Of a stretch of 64,000 nucleotides of DNA, positions 52,372 through 61,492 are shown one piece after another. The stretch is taken from positions 310,001 to 374,000 of the forward strand of contig NZ_JBKBHT010000001.1 of the NCBI RefSeq assembly GCF_046297595.1, written 5' to 3'. The stretch comes from Ferrovibrio sp046297595. Its GTDB lineage: Bacteria; Pseudomonadota; Alphaproteobacteria; Ferrovibrionales; Ferrovibrionaceae. Both the position numbers and the translations under genes were made by a program. Position 1 is the stretch's first letter. Every line of letters begins with the position of its first letter. The notes under the pieces are model-generated. The model did no database searches. It was not told where the DNA came from and worked only from the letters and a program-made list of their open reading frames with translations.

Positions 52372-52874
52372 CCCGGCTGTATTACCCCCTCTCCCGGCTC
52401 TGGCCGGACTACCTGCGGGCCGGCATCGGGTTCGCCATCTGCCTGGGACTGCTGTTGTTTGCCGAGCCTCAATCTGTCATTTTTGTACTATTGGTCGGAT
52501 TGAGTTTGCTGCTGGCCTGGCTTGGCGCCGTCACCGCATGGCGCCAACAGATCGAGATCACGCTCGACGCGTCTGGGGCAGCACGATCCGACCGATGGGG
52601 TTTGGGGCGGCAGTTGGTCATGCCGTGGTCGGATCTTCGCAAAGTGACCCTGCGGTATTTTTCCACCCGCCGGGATCGCAGCGAGGGCTGGCTGCAGCTG
52701 ACGATCGAAGGGGAAAACGGAATCTTGCGCGCTGACAGCGATCTGATCGGATTTCCGATCCTGGTCGAGCAGGCCGTCGCCGCCGCCACTGCGCGCGGCG
52801 TAGTCCTGAGCGAAGCAACGCGCCTGAATGCTGCGCGGCTGCCGGCCATTGCCCCAAAGGATGCGCGGCGATGA
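52368..52874 (+). CDS. Small membrane protein with two helices and a PH-like tail
   Basis: A 168-residue protein of unknown function. Two hydrophobic helices (AGIGFAICLGLLLFA and VIFVLLVGLSLLLAWLGAV) are followed by a soluble beta-rich region (QIEITLDASGAARSDRWGLG, LVMPWSDLRKVTLRYFSTRR). The pattern resembles bacterial PH-domain membrane proteins. ATG in the deacetylase stop, and stop in the start of the YejF-like gene (52871-52874): it physically joins the glycan and peptide-transport parts of the operon. Confidence 0.75.
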   Translation: MTRLYYPLSRLWPDYLRAGIGFAICLGLLLFAEPQSVIFVLLVGLSLLLAWLGAVTAWRQQIEITLDASGAARSDRWGLGRQLVMPWSDLRKVTLRYFSTRRDRSEGWLQLTIEGENGILRADSDLIGFPILVEQAVAAATARGVVLSEATRLNAARLPAIAPKDARR

Positions 52875-54778
52875 CCAATGCCATGACCGGAAACGTGCTC
52901 GAGGTCAGGGATCTGCAGGTTCATTTCGACCTGCCCGAAGGTCTGGTCAAGGCTGTGGATGGCATCAGCTTCCAGATTCCGCAAGGCAGTACCGTTGCGC
53001 TGGTAGGCGAGTCCGGTTCGGGCAAATCGGTGGTCAGCCAGGCCATCATGGGCATCCTGCCACGCCTGGCCCGCATCGCCGGCGGCCAGATTCTGTACCG
53101 CGACCCGCAGAATGCGGAACAGGCAGCCATCGACATCGCCACCTTGCCGCAGGGTTCGCCGCAGATGCGGCAACTGCAGGGCGGGCGTATCTCGATCATT
53201 TTCCAGGAGCCGATGACGTCTCTCAGTCCGCTCCATACCATCGGCAACCAGATCACCGAATCCCTGCACCTGCATCGCAAGGTCAGTGACGCCGAAGGCA
53301 ACGAACTGGCCACCGAGATGTTACGCCTGGTCGGTTTTCCCGATCCGCAGCGCGCCATGCGTACTTATGCCTTCGAATTGTCGGGCGGCCTGCGGCAACG
53401 CGCGATGATCGCCATGGCCCTGGTCTGCCGCCCTGCCCTGCTGATCGCCGACGAACCGACCACGGCGCTGGACGTTACCATCCAGGCACAGATCCTGAAG
53501 CTGTTGAAGGATCTGCAATCCGAACTCGGCATGGCGATCCTGATGATCACCCATGATCTGGGTGTGGTGGCCAACATGGCAGACGAGATCGTGGTGATGT
53601 ATCACGGCAAGGTCATGGAGCGCGGCGGCCTGCACGACATATTCGGCGCCCCCCGGCACCCATACCTGCAGGCCCTGCTGAAAGCCGTGCCGCGTTTCGA
53701 CATGAAGCCCGGCGAACGATTGATGCCGATCCGCGAGATCAAAGGCGAGATTGGCGCCCTGCTGCGCAGCGGCCGCAGCCACCAGCCCGACATCGCCGCC
53801 GGTACGCCATTGCTGGAAGTCGAACATGTCAGCAAGTCCTTCACCCTGCGCAAAGGCGGCCTGTTCGGCGGCGGCAAGATCAGCAACGTTCTGGCCGTGG
53901 ACGATACCAGCTTCAACGTGCTGCGCGGCGAATGCCTTGGCCTGGTGGGCGAGTCCGGCTGCGGCAAAACCACGGCCAGTAAGCTGATCATGCGGGCGAT
54001 GACGCCCGATAGCGGCAACATCCGCTTTCACGATGGCGACAGGCTGGTGGATGTGCACAGCCTGGAAGACGATGCCCTGTTCAACTACCGGCGCAAGGTG
54101 CAGTTCATTTTCCAGGACCCCTTCTCCTCGCTCAACCCACGCATGACGGTGTTCGATATCGTCTCCGAACCTCTGGTGATTCACCAGATCGGCGACGAGG
54201 ACGAACGTTTCGAACGGGTCAAGGAACTGATGACGCTGGTCGGCCTCGATCCGCGTTTCCTGCGCCGCTATCCGCATTCTTTCTCGGGCGGACAGCGCCA
54301 GCGTATCGGCATCGCCCGTGCTCTGGCTCTGCAACCCGACTTGCTGATCTGCGACGAGCCGGTCTCGGCGCTCGACGTCTCGATCCAGGCGCAGATCCTT
54401 AATCTGCTGAAAGACCTGAAATCCGAACTCGGCCTGACCTATCTGTTCATCTCCCACAATTTGGCCGTGGTCGATTACATTGCCGACCGCATCGCCGTGA
54501 TGTGCGCCGGCCGCCTGGTGGAGATCGCGCCGCGCGAGCAGCTTTTCTCCAATCCGGTGCACCCCTACACCAAGGCCCTGCTGGCAGCGGTGCCCAAGCC
54601 GGATCCATCCAGTCGGCTCGACCTCCACTTGCTGATGGAAGGCAAGGCCTCCAATCCCCAGGACTGGCCGCAGCCTTTCACCATCGACGGCCGGGCCAGG
54701 CCACACATGATCGAGATTGAACGCGGCCACCTTGTGCGCGCTGCCGATACCGCAGATTTCCGGGACCTCGTCGCATGA
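52871..54778 (+). CDS. Fused double ABC ATPase of peptide importer (YejF-like)
   Basis: A 635-residue protein with two DppD/DppF-like ATPase domains in tandem. First: Walker A GESGSGKSVVS near residue 45, signature LSGGLRQRAMIAMAL, Walker B LLIADEPTTALDVT. Second: Walker A GESGCGKTTASK near 360, signature FSGGQRQRIGIARAL, Walker B LLICDEPVSALDVS. This fused layout matches YejF. It precedes the binding protein and two permeases in the order F-A-B-E. Confidence 0.92.
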   Translation: MTNAMTGNVLEVRDLQVHFDLPEGLVKAVDGISFQIPQGSTVALVGESGSGKSVVSQAIMGILPRLARIAGGQILYRDPQNAEQAAIDIATLPQGSPQMRQLQGGRISIIFQEPMTSLSPLHTIGNQITESLHLHRKVSDAEGNELATEMLRLVGFPDPQRAMRTYAFELSGGLRQRAMIAMALVCRPALLIADEPTTALDVTIQAQILKLLKDLQSELGMAILMITHDLGVVANMADEIVVMYHGKVMERGGLHDIFGAPRHPYLQALLKAVPRFDMKPGERLMPIREIKGEIGALLRSGRSHQPDIAAGTPLLEVEHVSKSFTLRKGGLFGGGKISNVLAVDDTSFNVLRGECLGLVGESGCGKTTASKLIMRAMTPDSGNIRFHDGDRLVDVHSLEDDALFNYRRKVQFIFQDPFSSLNPRMTVFDIVSEPLVIHQIGDEDERFERVKELMTLVGLDPRFLRRYPHSFSGGQRQRIGIARALALQPDLLICDEPVSALDVSIQAQILNLLKDLKSELGLTYLFISHNLAVVDYIADRIAVMCAGRLVEIAPREQLFSNPVHPYTKALLAAVPKPDPSSRLDLHLLMEGKASNPQDWPQPFTIDGRARPHMIEIERGHLVRAADTADFRDLVA

Positions 54779-56679
54779 AGACCGTTTTCCGCCTCGCCTT
54801 CCTGGCTGCCGCCCTGGCCGCATCGCTGAACCCGGTCCGCGCCCAGACACCGGACCTGCAGGAAACGCCGATGTTCGCTGCCGATGTTGCGGCCGCCAAG
54901 CTGCCGCCGGTCGGCGAGCGGGTTCCGGCCGCGCCACTGATCGTCGAGTTCCAATCCCCACGGGAAGCCGGCCAGCCGGGAGGCGATCTGCGCACTCTGA
55001 TCGGCCGGGCGCGCGACGTGCGCCTGCTGAACGTAATCGGCTATACGCGATTGGCAGTGTATGATGAGAAATTCCGCTTCGTGCCCGATCTGGCCGAGAA
55101 AATCGAGATCGAGGACGAACGCATCTTCACCTTCCGCCTGCGCAAGGGCCATCGCTGGTCGGATGGCCACCCCTTCACTGCGGAGGATTTCCGCTATTAC
55201 TGGGAAGACGTCGCCAACAACAAGGAACTGAACCCGGCCGGCCCGCAGGCCAGCCTGCTGGTCGATGGCGAAAAACCCAAGGTGGAATTCCTGGACGAGA
55301 CCACGATCCGTTATAGCTGGTCGAAACGCAACCCGGGCTTCATGCCGCGCATCGCCGGCACATCGGCTTTTTATATCTATCGTCCGGCGCATTACCTGAA
55401 ACAGTTCCATACCAAATATGCCGATCCGCAGAAGCTGGCGGCACTGGTAACGGCCGAAAAGCGGCCCAACTGGGCAGCGTTGCATAACCGCATGGACAAC
55501 ATGATGGAGAGCGACAATCCGGACCTGCCCGGTCTGGATGCCTGGATCATGACCACGCGACCGCCCGCGATCCGCTTCGTGGCAACGCGCAATCCTTATT
55601 TCCACCGCATCGACGCCAATGGCCGGCAGTTGCCTTATATCGACCGCATCCTGTTCAGCCAAGCCGATGCCAAACTGATCCCGGCCAAGGCCGGAGCCGG
55701 TGAGGCTGACCTACAGTTCCGCAACATCACCTTCAACAACTTCACCTTCCTGAAGGAGAACGAGAAACGGGCGGGCTACAAGACCCTGCTCTGGCGTACG
55801 GCCAAGGGCTCGCATTTCACGCTCTATCCGAACCTGAATGCCAATGATCCGGTCTGGCGGGCGCTGCTGCGCGATGCACGATTCCGGCATGCCCTGTCGC
55901 TGGCGATCGACCGCCAGGCCATCAATGAGTCGCTATATTTTGGTCTGGCCATCGAATCCAACAACACCGTTCTGCCCGACAGCCCGCTGTTCAAGCCGGA
56001 ATACCAGTCGACCAATGCCACCCTCGATGTGGCAACGGCGAACCGGCTGCTGGATAAAATCGGTCTGACCAAGCGCGACGGCAACGGTATCCGCCTGATG
56101 GCCAATGGCCGCCCGCTGGAGATTGTGGTGGAGACCGCCGGCGAGGATACCGAACAGACCGACGTGCTGGAGCTGATCGGCGAGAACTGGGCCAAGATCG
56201 GCGTCAAGCTGTTTGCCAAACCGAGCCAGCGCGATGTGGTGCGCAACCGGATATTCTCGGGCGAAGCTATCATGTCGGTCTGGAGCGGCCTGGAAAACGG
56301 CCTGCCCACTCCTGGCACAAATCCGCACGAACTCGCCCCCACTTCGCAATACGGCCTGCAATGGCCAAAATGGGGCCAGTGGCATGAAACTCGTGGGCAG
56401 TCCGGCGAACCGATCGACATGCCGGCGGCACGGGAGCTGTATGATCTTTACGAGGCCTGGATGGCTACGGGCGACGATGCCCAGCGCGAACGCATATGGC
56501 ATCGCATGCTGACCATCCATGCGGAGCAGACCTTCAGCATCGGCGTGATCAGCGGCGTCTTCCAGCCGATCATCGCCAACAAGAAACTGGTCAACATCCC
56601 CAAGGAGGGTGTGTTCAACTGGGATCCCGGTGCCTTCGTCGGCCTGTACCGCACTGAAACCTTCTGGCTGCGGCCATAA
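54775..56679 (+). CDS. Extracellular solute-binding protein family 5 (YejA-like)
   Basis: A 634-residue periplasmic protein, long as in YejA. Signal peptide FRLAFLAAALAASLNPVRAQ. SBP features: FRLRKGHRWSDGHPFTAEDF and RFRHALSLAIDRQAINESLY. E. coli YejA delivers microcin C and short peptides; a cell-wall or modified peptide is possible here. ATGA overlap with the ATPase gene. Confidence 0.92.
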   Translation: MKTVFRLAFLAAALAASLNPVRAQTPDLQETPMFAADVAAAKLPPVGERVPAAPLIVEFQSPREAGQPGGDLRTLIGRARDVRLLNVIGYTRLAVYDEKFRFVPDLAEKIEIEDERIFTFRLRKGHRWSDGHPFTAEDFRYYWEDVANNKELNPAGPQASLLVDGEKPKVEFLDETTIRYSWSKRNPGFMPRIAGTSAFYIYRPAHYLKQFHTKYADPQKLAALVTAEKRPNWAALHNRMDNMMESDNPDLPGLDAWIMTTRPPAIRFVATRNPYFHRIDANGRQLPYIDRILFSQADAKLIPAKAGAGEADLQFRNITFNNFTFLKENEKRAGYKTLLWRTAKGSHFTLYPNLNANDPVWRALLRDARFRHALSLAIDRQAINESLYFGLAIESNNTVLPDSPLFKPEYQSTNATLDVATANRLLDKIGLTKRDGNGIRLMANGRPLEIVVETAGEDTEQTDVLELIGENWAKIGVKLFAKPSQRDVVRNRIFSGEAIMSVWSGLENGLPTPGTNPHELAPTSQYGLQWPKWGQWHETRGQSGEPIDMPAARELYDLYEAWMATGDDAQRERIWHRMLTIHAEQTFSIGVISGVFQPIIANKKLVNIPKEGVFNWDPGAFVGLYRTETFWLRP

Positions 56680-56694
56680 GCGAAGATCAGATCG

Positions 56695-57720
56695 ATGCTG
56701 CTGTATCTAGCCCGTCGCCTTTTGCTGATGATCCCCACCCTGCTGGTGATCAGCCTGTTCATATTCATCATCATTAAACTGCCGCCTGGCGATTACCTGA
56801 CCAATCAGATCGCCGAACTGCGCGCCCAGGGCGAGACCAGCGCACTGGAACGCGCCGAATTCCTGCGCAGCCAATACGCGCTGGACCGGCCGCTGCTTGA
56901 GCAATACGCAATCTGGATGGGTTTCTGGCCCGGTCCGAACGGCTTCTCCGGCCTGCTGCAGGGCGACTGGGGTTGGTCATTCGAATACAATCGTCCGGTC
57001 GGTGAACTGATCGGGGACCGACTGGTGATGACAGCGGTGATCAATTTCTTCACCATCCTGTTCATCTACATCGTCGCCTTCCCCATCGGCGTCTATTCGG
57101 CCACCCGGCAGTATTCATGGGGTGATTACGGATTCACCCTGTTTGGCTATATTGGTCTGGCCACGCCGAATTTCCTGCTGGCGCTGGTGCTGCTGTATTA
57201 CTCGAACCGCTGGTTCGGCGTTTCGATGGGCGGCCTGGTCGATCCAGAACTGATCGACACGCCATGGAATGCGGAAAAGATCGCCTCGCTGATGGCACAT
57301 ATGGTGGTGCCGGTGGTTGTGATCGGCACTTCGGGTACGGCGGCGATGATCCGTCGCCTGCGCGCCAACCTGCTTGACGAACTGCAGAAGCAGTATGTCA
57401 CCACAGCCCGAGCCAAGGGCCTGCCGCCTCTGCGCCTGCTGGTAAAATACCCGATCCGCATGGCGCTGAACCCGTTCATTTCCGATATCGGCAACCTGCT
57501 GCCTTCCGTCGTGTCCGGCTCGGTCATCGTCTCGGTGGTGATGAGTCTGCCGACCGCCGGACCGATGCTGTTGGGCGCCCTGCAATCCCTGGATCAATAC
57601 CTGGCAGGTTCCTTCCTGATGTTCCTCGCCCTGCTCACCGTGGTTGGCATGCTGATCTCCGATATCCTGCTGGCCCTGCTCGATCCGCGCATTCGCCTCA
57701 CCGGCGGCATGGCAAAATAG
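56695..57720 (+). CDS. Peptide ABC permease (YejB-like)
   Basis: A 341-residue inner-membrane permease of the DppB/YejB type. N-terminal helix LLMIPTLLVISLFIFIIIKL, a long periplasmic loop (ALERAEFLRSQYALDRPLLE), then the core with EAA-like QYVTTARAKGLPPLRLLVKY and the tail ILLALLDPRIRLTGG. Spaced 15 bases after the binding-protein gene. Confidence 0.92.
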   Translation: MLLYLARRLLLMIPTLLVISLFIFIIIKLPPGDYLTNQIAELRAQGETSALERAEFLRSQYALDRPLLEQYAIWMGFWPGPNGFSGLLQGDWGWSFEYNRPVGELIGDRLVMTAVINFFTILFIYIVAFPIGVYSATRQYSWGDYGFTLFGYIGLATPNFLLALVLLYYSNRWFGVSMGGLVDPELIDTPWNAEKIASLMAHMVVPVVVIGTSGTAAMIRRLRANLLDELQKQYVTTARAKGLPPLRLLVKYPIRMALNPFISDIGNLLPSVVSGSVIVSVVMSLPTAGPMLLGALQSLDQYLAGSFLMFLALLTVVGMLISDILLALLDPRIRLTGGMAK

Positions 57721-57727
57721 GCCGGTC

Positions 57728-58891
57728 ATGAGCGAGGCATCCCGCAAACCAGAACACTGGGTCAATCCCGCACCTTTCGATCCCTATTCGATCGAAAGCA
57801 TGACGCCGGAGCAGGAGCGCTATTATCGCGCCTCGCAATGGCAGATGATGTGGTGGAAGTTCCGCCGCCACCGGCTGGGGCTGTGGAGCGGCGTGATCCT
57901 GCTGCTGATCTACGCTTCCACCCTGTTCTCGGAATTCATCGCGCCTTACAACCTGCAGACACGCAATCCGCGGGCGATCTATGCGCCGCCGCACGAGATT
58001 CACCTGTTCCATGAAGGCGAATTCGTCGGCCCGTTCGTCTATGGCCAGCGTTTCAAGATGAACACCGAGACGCTGAAACGCGAATATTTCCCCGACACCA
58101 GCCGGGTGCAGCCGCTGCGTTTCTTCTGCCAGGGCGATGCCTACGAATTCTGGGGCATGATTCCCATGCGCTTCCATTTCGTCTGTCCTGCCGAAGGTGG
58201 GCAGTTCTATTTCTTCGGCACCGATCGGCTTGGGCGCGACATATTCTCGCGCATCGTCTACGGCACACGCATTTCGCTCACCGTCGGCCTGATCGGCATC
58301 GCCATCAGTTTCCTGATCGGTATCGTGCTGGGCGGTATCTCGGGCTATTACGGCGGCTGGATCGACAGTTCGATCCAGCGCCTGATCGAGCTGATCCGCA
58401 GCCTGCCCGAATTGCCGCTGTGGATGGCGCTGTCCGCTGCCCTGCCGGTCACGTGGTCGCCGATCCTGGTTTATTTCGGCATCACCATTATCCTCGGCCT
58501 GCTCGACTGGCCGGGTCTGGCGCGTGCCGTCAGATCGAAGCTCTTGGCGTTGCGCGAGGAGGATTTTGCTACGGCGGCACGGCTGATGGGCGCCTCGCCC
58601 GGACGCATCATCGGGCGCCACCTGCTGCCCAGCTTCATGAGCCACCTGATTGCCTCGGCCACACTGTCGATCCCGTCGATGATCCTGGGTGAAACGGCAC
58701 TGTCTTTCCTTGGTCTGGGCCTGCGGCCGCCGATCACCTCGTGGGGCGTTCTGCTCAACGAGGCACAGAACATCAACGTGGTGGCGCTATATCCATGGCT
58801 GATGACCCCGGCAATCCCGGTCATCATCGTGGTGCTGGCTTTCAATTTCTTCGGCGACGGCCTGCGTGACGCGGCCGACCCTTACCGCTAA
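57728..58891 (+). CDS. Peptide ABC permease (YejE-like)
   Basis: A 387-residue DppC-family permease. The first helix (LGLWSGVILLLIYASTLFSE) is followed by a long periplasmic insertion of about 110 residues, as in YejE. Then FFGTDRLGRDIFSRIVYGTR and the core, ending in the intact family tail NFFGDGLRDAADPYR. It ends 3 bases into the convergent methyltransferase gene. The last gene of the operon. Confidence 0.92.
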   Translation: MSEASRKPEHWVNPAPFDPYSIESMTPEQERYYRASQWQMMWWKFRRHRLGLWSGVILLLIYASTLFSEFIAPYNLQTRNPRAIYAPPHEIHLFHEGEFVGPFVYGQRFKMNTETLKREYFPDTSRVQPLRFFCQGDAYEFWGMIPMRFHFVCPAEGGQFYFFGTDRLGRDIFSRIVYGTRISLTVGLIGIAISFLIGIVLGGISGYYGGWIDSSIQRLIELIRSLPELPLWMALSAALPVTWSPILVYFGITIILGLLDWPGLARAVRSKLLALREEDFATAARLMGASPGRIIGRHLLPSFMSHLIASATLSIPSMILGETALSFLGLGLRPPITSWGVLLNEAQNINVVALYPWLMTPAIPVIIVVLAFNFFGDGLRDAADPYR

Positions 58892-59745
58892 GCCTGCTTT
58901 TCCAGCCACAGGCTGGCCGGCAGCGCCTCTTCCGCCTGTGGCAGGCGGCCGACAATGCTGCCATGCACGCGGTTGATCATGCGAGTCGCCACATAATGGC
59001 TGGCAAATAGCGGGCGGAACCCGCCGATGAGCATCGGCACCACCGCCTGCTGCTCGTTATAACCGCGCCAGGCCCAGCTTCGCGGATAATCGTCGGGCAG
59101 GAAGATGTCGTGGATATGCACGACCACGCCAGCAGGCAGCAGGGGCAGCACGCGGCTGAACAGCCAGTCCACATCGGTGCCGGGCATGAGGATATGGCTG
59201 GAATCGATGAACAGGATATCGCCGGGCTGCAACGTGGCGAAGATGGCCGGATCGGCCGTCTGCATCACTGCCGGCACGAAACGGATCGGCAGGCCAGCCA
59301 GTGTGGCACGCGGCTGCGGATCGATGGCGGTGATCGTCGTCTCCAGCCCGGCATCGGCCGCCGCGCGCGCTAGGAAACGGGTGGAATGGCCGGAGCCAAC
59401 CTCGATGATGCGCGCGGGTTTCAGCCGCCGCACCAAGGTATAGGCGGCCACGGCATCCAGGGTCGGGAACCAGCTCTGATCAAAGCGCGGGCCGCTGCCA
59501 CCCGCCTTGCGCTCCGCCGCGATGCGGCTCAGAGCCTCGGCATGGCTGTCGGCCTCCTCCAGCAGATTGCCAAAAGTCAGATCACTGGCCGCGAACAGGT
59601 CCGCTACGGGTTCATAAACCGGCTGGTGCGACGCCACGCTGTCGGCATAGCGATAGGGAATGAAAAAGCCCTGCCGCCTCAGTCCAAGCAGCGGAGCCGC
59701 CAGGGTCTGCAGCCCCATGCGAAGCCGGCGCCAGGATTTGCTCAT
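58888..59745 (-). CDS. Class I SAM-dependent methyltransferase (Methyltransf_24-like)
   Basis: A 285-residue protein with motif I RIIEVGSGHSTRFLARAA near residue 120, ITAIDPQ (acidic end of strand 2) and DILFIDSSHILMPGTDVDWL, the DSSH metal-like motif found in rhamnosyl/O-methyltransferase families. Substrate unknown. ATG 59745 was chosen. A GTG at 59775 overlaps the upstream stop as GTGA and could be used instead, adding ten residues. Confidence 0.82.
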   Translation of the reverse strand: MSKSWRRLRMGLQTLAAPLLGLRRQGFFIPYRYADSVASHQPVYEPVADLFAASDLTFGNLLEEADSHAEALSRIAAERKAGGSGPRFDQSWFPTLDAVAAYTLVRRLKPARIIEVGSGHSTRFLARAAADAGLETTITAIDPQPRATLAGLPIRFVPAVMQTADPAIFATLQPGDILFIDSSHILMPGTDVDWLFSRVLPLLPAGVVVHIHDIFLPDDYPRSWAWRGYNEQQAVVPMLIGGFRPLFASHYVATRMINRVHGSIVGRLPQAEEALPASLWLEKQA

Positions 59746-59771
59746 CGAAAAATCTTCACGGCGGGGAATCT

Positions 59772-60605
59772 TCACGGCCGCAGGATCATGCCCTCGCGGG
59801 CCACGACCGAACCGGGTCGCGCGACTTCAAGTTCGGCGGCGACGCGATCCATGAAGGCATCGTCATGCTCGGGATCGTGATGGAATACGACGAAGGTCTT
59901 CACGCCGGCGGCATCGCAGAGTTTCGCGCCGGCCTGCCAGGTGGAATGGCCCCAACCCTTGCGACAGGCATATTCCTCGTCGGTATACATGGAATCATAG
60001 ATCACGATATCGGCGCCATGGACCAGATCAAGGATATTCTGGTCCAGCCCTTCGGCCGGATGTTCAGTGTCGGTCAGGTAGCAGATCGACTTGCCGCCAT
60101 AATCGACGCGATAGCCGGTGGCAAGGTCGGGATGGCTGAGGGGGCCGGTGCGGATAGTGACACCCGGCTTGGGATGCAGCACCTCGCCCTGGCGGAAATC
60201 ATGGAAACTGAGGTTGGCCTGGAAGATTTCCAGCGGCACCGGAAAGAGCGGCGAGCACATCATCTGCTTCAGCACGCTCTTGATGCCATCGACCTCGGTG
60301 ACATGGCCGGCATGGATACGGAAGGTATTGCGCGGATCGAAAGCCGGGCAGAAATGCGGCAGACCGCAGACATGGTCGTAATGAGTGTGGGTGAAGAAAA
60401 GATCGGCATCCACCGGTGCCTGCGCCTGCTGCAGGGCAATGCCGAGCGCACGAATTCCCGTGCCCGCATCGAAGAGGAAAAGATGCGAACCGCAGCGAAT
60501 CTCCAGCGCCGACGTGTTACCGCCATAGCGCATCACCTCCGGCGAGCCTACGGCAATGCTGCCACGGACGCCCCAGAAGCGAACGTAAAACTCATCAACC
60601 CCCAC
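59772..60605 (-). CDS. MBL-fold metal-dependent hydrolase
   Basis: A 277-residue metallo-beta-lactamase-fold protein. VRFWGVRGSIAVGSPEVMRY and GGNTSALEI open the domain. FTHTHYDHVCGLPHF is the HxHxDH metal site; YLTDTEH, DSMYTDEEY and GHSTWQ supply further ligands. The group resembles tRNase Z/cAMP-phosphodiesterase-like hydrolases of unknown substrate. The start was set to GTG 60605, which has AAAGGAGG five bases upstream. An in-frame ATG at 60704 would add 33 poorly conserved residues without such a site. Confidence 0.85.
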   Translation of the reverse strand: MGVDEFYVRFWGVRGSIAVGSPEVMRYGGNTSALEIRCGSHLFLFDAGTGIRALGIALQQAQAPVDADLFFTHTHYDHVCGLPHFCPAFDPRNTFRIHAGHVTEVDGIKSVLKQMMCSPLFPVPLEIFQANLSFHDFRQGEVLHPKPGVTIRTGPLSHPDLATGYRVDYGGKSICYLTDTEHPAEGLDQNILDLVHGADIVIYDSMYTDEEYACRKGWGHSTWQAGAKLCDAAGVKTFVVFHHDPEHDDAFMDRVAAELEVARPGSVVAREGMILRP

Positions 60606-60610
60606 TGTGG

Positions 60611-60618
60611 CCTCCTTT
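60611..60618 (-). promoter_or_regulatory. Strong Shine-Dalgarno site fixing the GTG start of the MBL-fold gene
   Basis: AAAGGAGG on the minus strand with a five-base spacer to GTG 60605. It is the best-formed ribosome-binding site in this part of the window. Confidence 0.7.
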
Positions 60619-60730
60619 TTTATCCCGTCAGCGTCGTGGGATGGAGTGCCGTCTACATGTACCGACCCTTGCCGGTCGGCGGGGTCTGTGCGGAAATGCG
60701 ACATAGGAAAGATTAAGGGCGGTTTGCGCG

Positions 60731-61486
60731 ATGTCTCAAGCTTTTATTCCAGAAATCCAAGATTTCCGGGCGACCATCACATTCTGCAGGCCAGAAAAGC
60801 ACAATGCCCTTGAGATCGGCGACCTAGAGGCGCTTGACGCAACGTTAACCGACATGGCGGCGCGGAGCGATATCCGCGTATTGCTGCTGCGCGCCGAAGG
60901 CAAGAGTTTCTGCGCGGGTGTGGATTTCGGCTCGGTGGCCGGCCACGACTGGCGCGACAACCCGCTGGAACGTGTGACGGATCGCCTTGAAAACATGCCC
61001 TTTCCAACGCTTTGCCTGCTGCAGGGCGGCGTCTATGGCGGCGGCACAGACCTGGCGCTGGCCTGCGATTTCCGCCTTGGGGCGCGCGGCATCAAGTGCT
61101 TCATTCCACCGGCAAAACTGGGCATCCAGTATCATCCGCATGGCCTGAAGCGGGCCGCGAGCCGTCTGGGGCTGAACGCAGCCAAGCGGCTGTTCCTCGC
61201 CACGGAAACCTTCGACGATGCCGAGATGCTGCGGTGCAATTTCGTTGATTGGTTGGTCGCACCGGAAGATCTGCATGCAAGAGGAGAGGCTTTGGCCGCC
61301 ATTCTATGCGGACTGGCGCCGCAGGCCGTGCGCGGCATGAAGCAGAGCCTGAATGAGATTGCCGGCGGCCTGTTCGACGAGCGCGCCGCACGGGACCGCG
61401 CCGCCGCAAGTTTCCGCACAGAGGATTTCCAGGAGGGCCGCCGCGCGATGGCCGAGAAGCGCCCGCCCGTCTTCACCGGGCGGTGA
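60731..61486 (+). CDS. Enoyl-CoA hydratase/isomerase (crotonase) family protein, atypical active site
   Basis: A 251-residue crotonase-fold protein. The oxyanion-hole segments are GKSFCAGVDFGSVAG and GGVYGGGTDLALACDFRLG. The two glutamates used by true enoyl-CoA hydratases are not evident: GGGTDLA has Asp where GGGxELA is usual, and FIPPAKLGI replaces the usual PE-LG segment. It may therefore be an isomerase, hydrolase or decarboxylase of the family. It is divergent from the MBL-fold gene and convergent with the response regulator. Confidence 0.85.
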   Translation: MSQAFIPEIQDFRATITFCRPEKHNALEIGDLEALDATLTDMAARSDIRVLLLRAEGKSFCAGVDFGSVAGHDWRDNPLERVTDRLENMPFPTLCLLQGGVYGGGTDLALACDFRLGARGIKCFIPPAKLGIQYHPHGLKRAASRLGLNAAKRLFLATETFDDAEMLRCNFVDWLVAPEDLHARGEALAAILCGLAPQAVRGMKQSLNEIAGGLFDERAARDRAAASFRTEDFQEGRRAMAEKRPPVFTGR

Positions 61487-61492
61487 TTGCCT

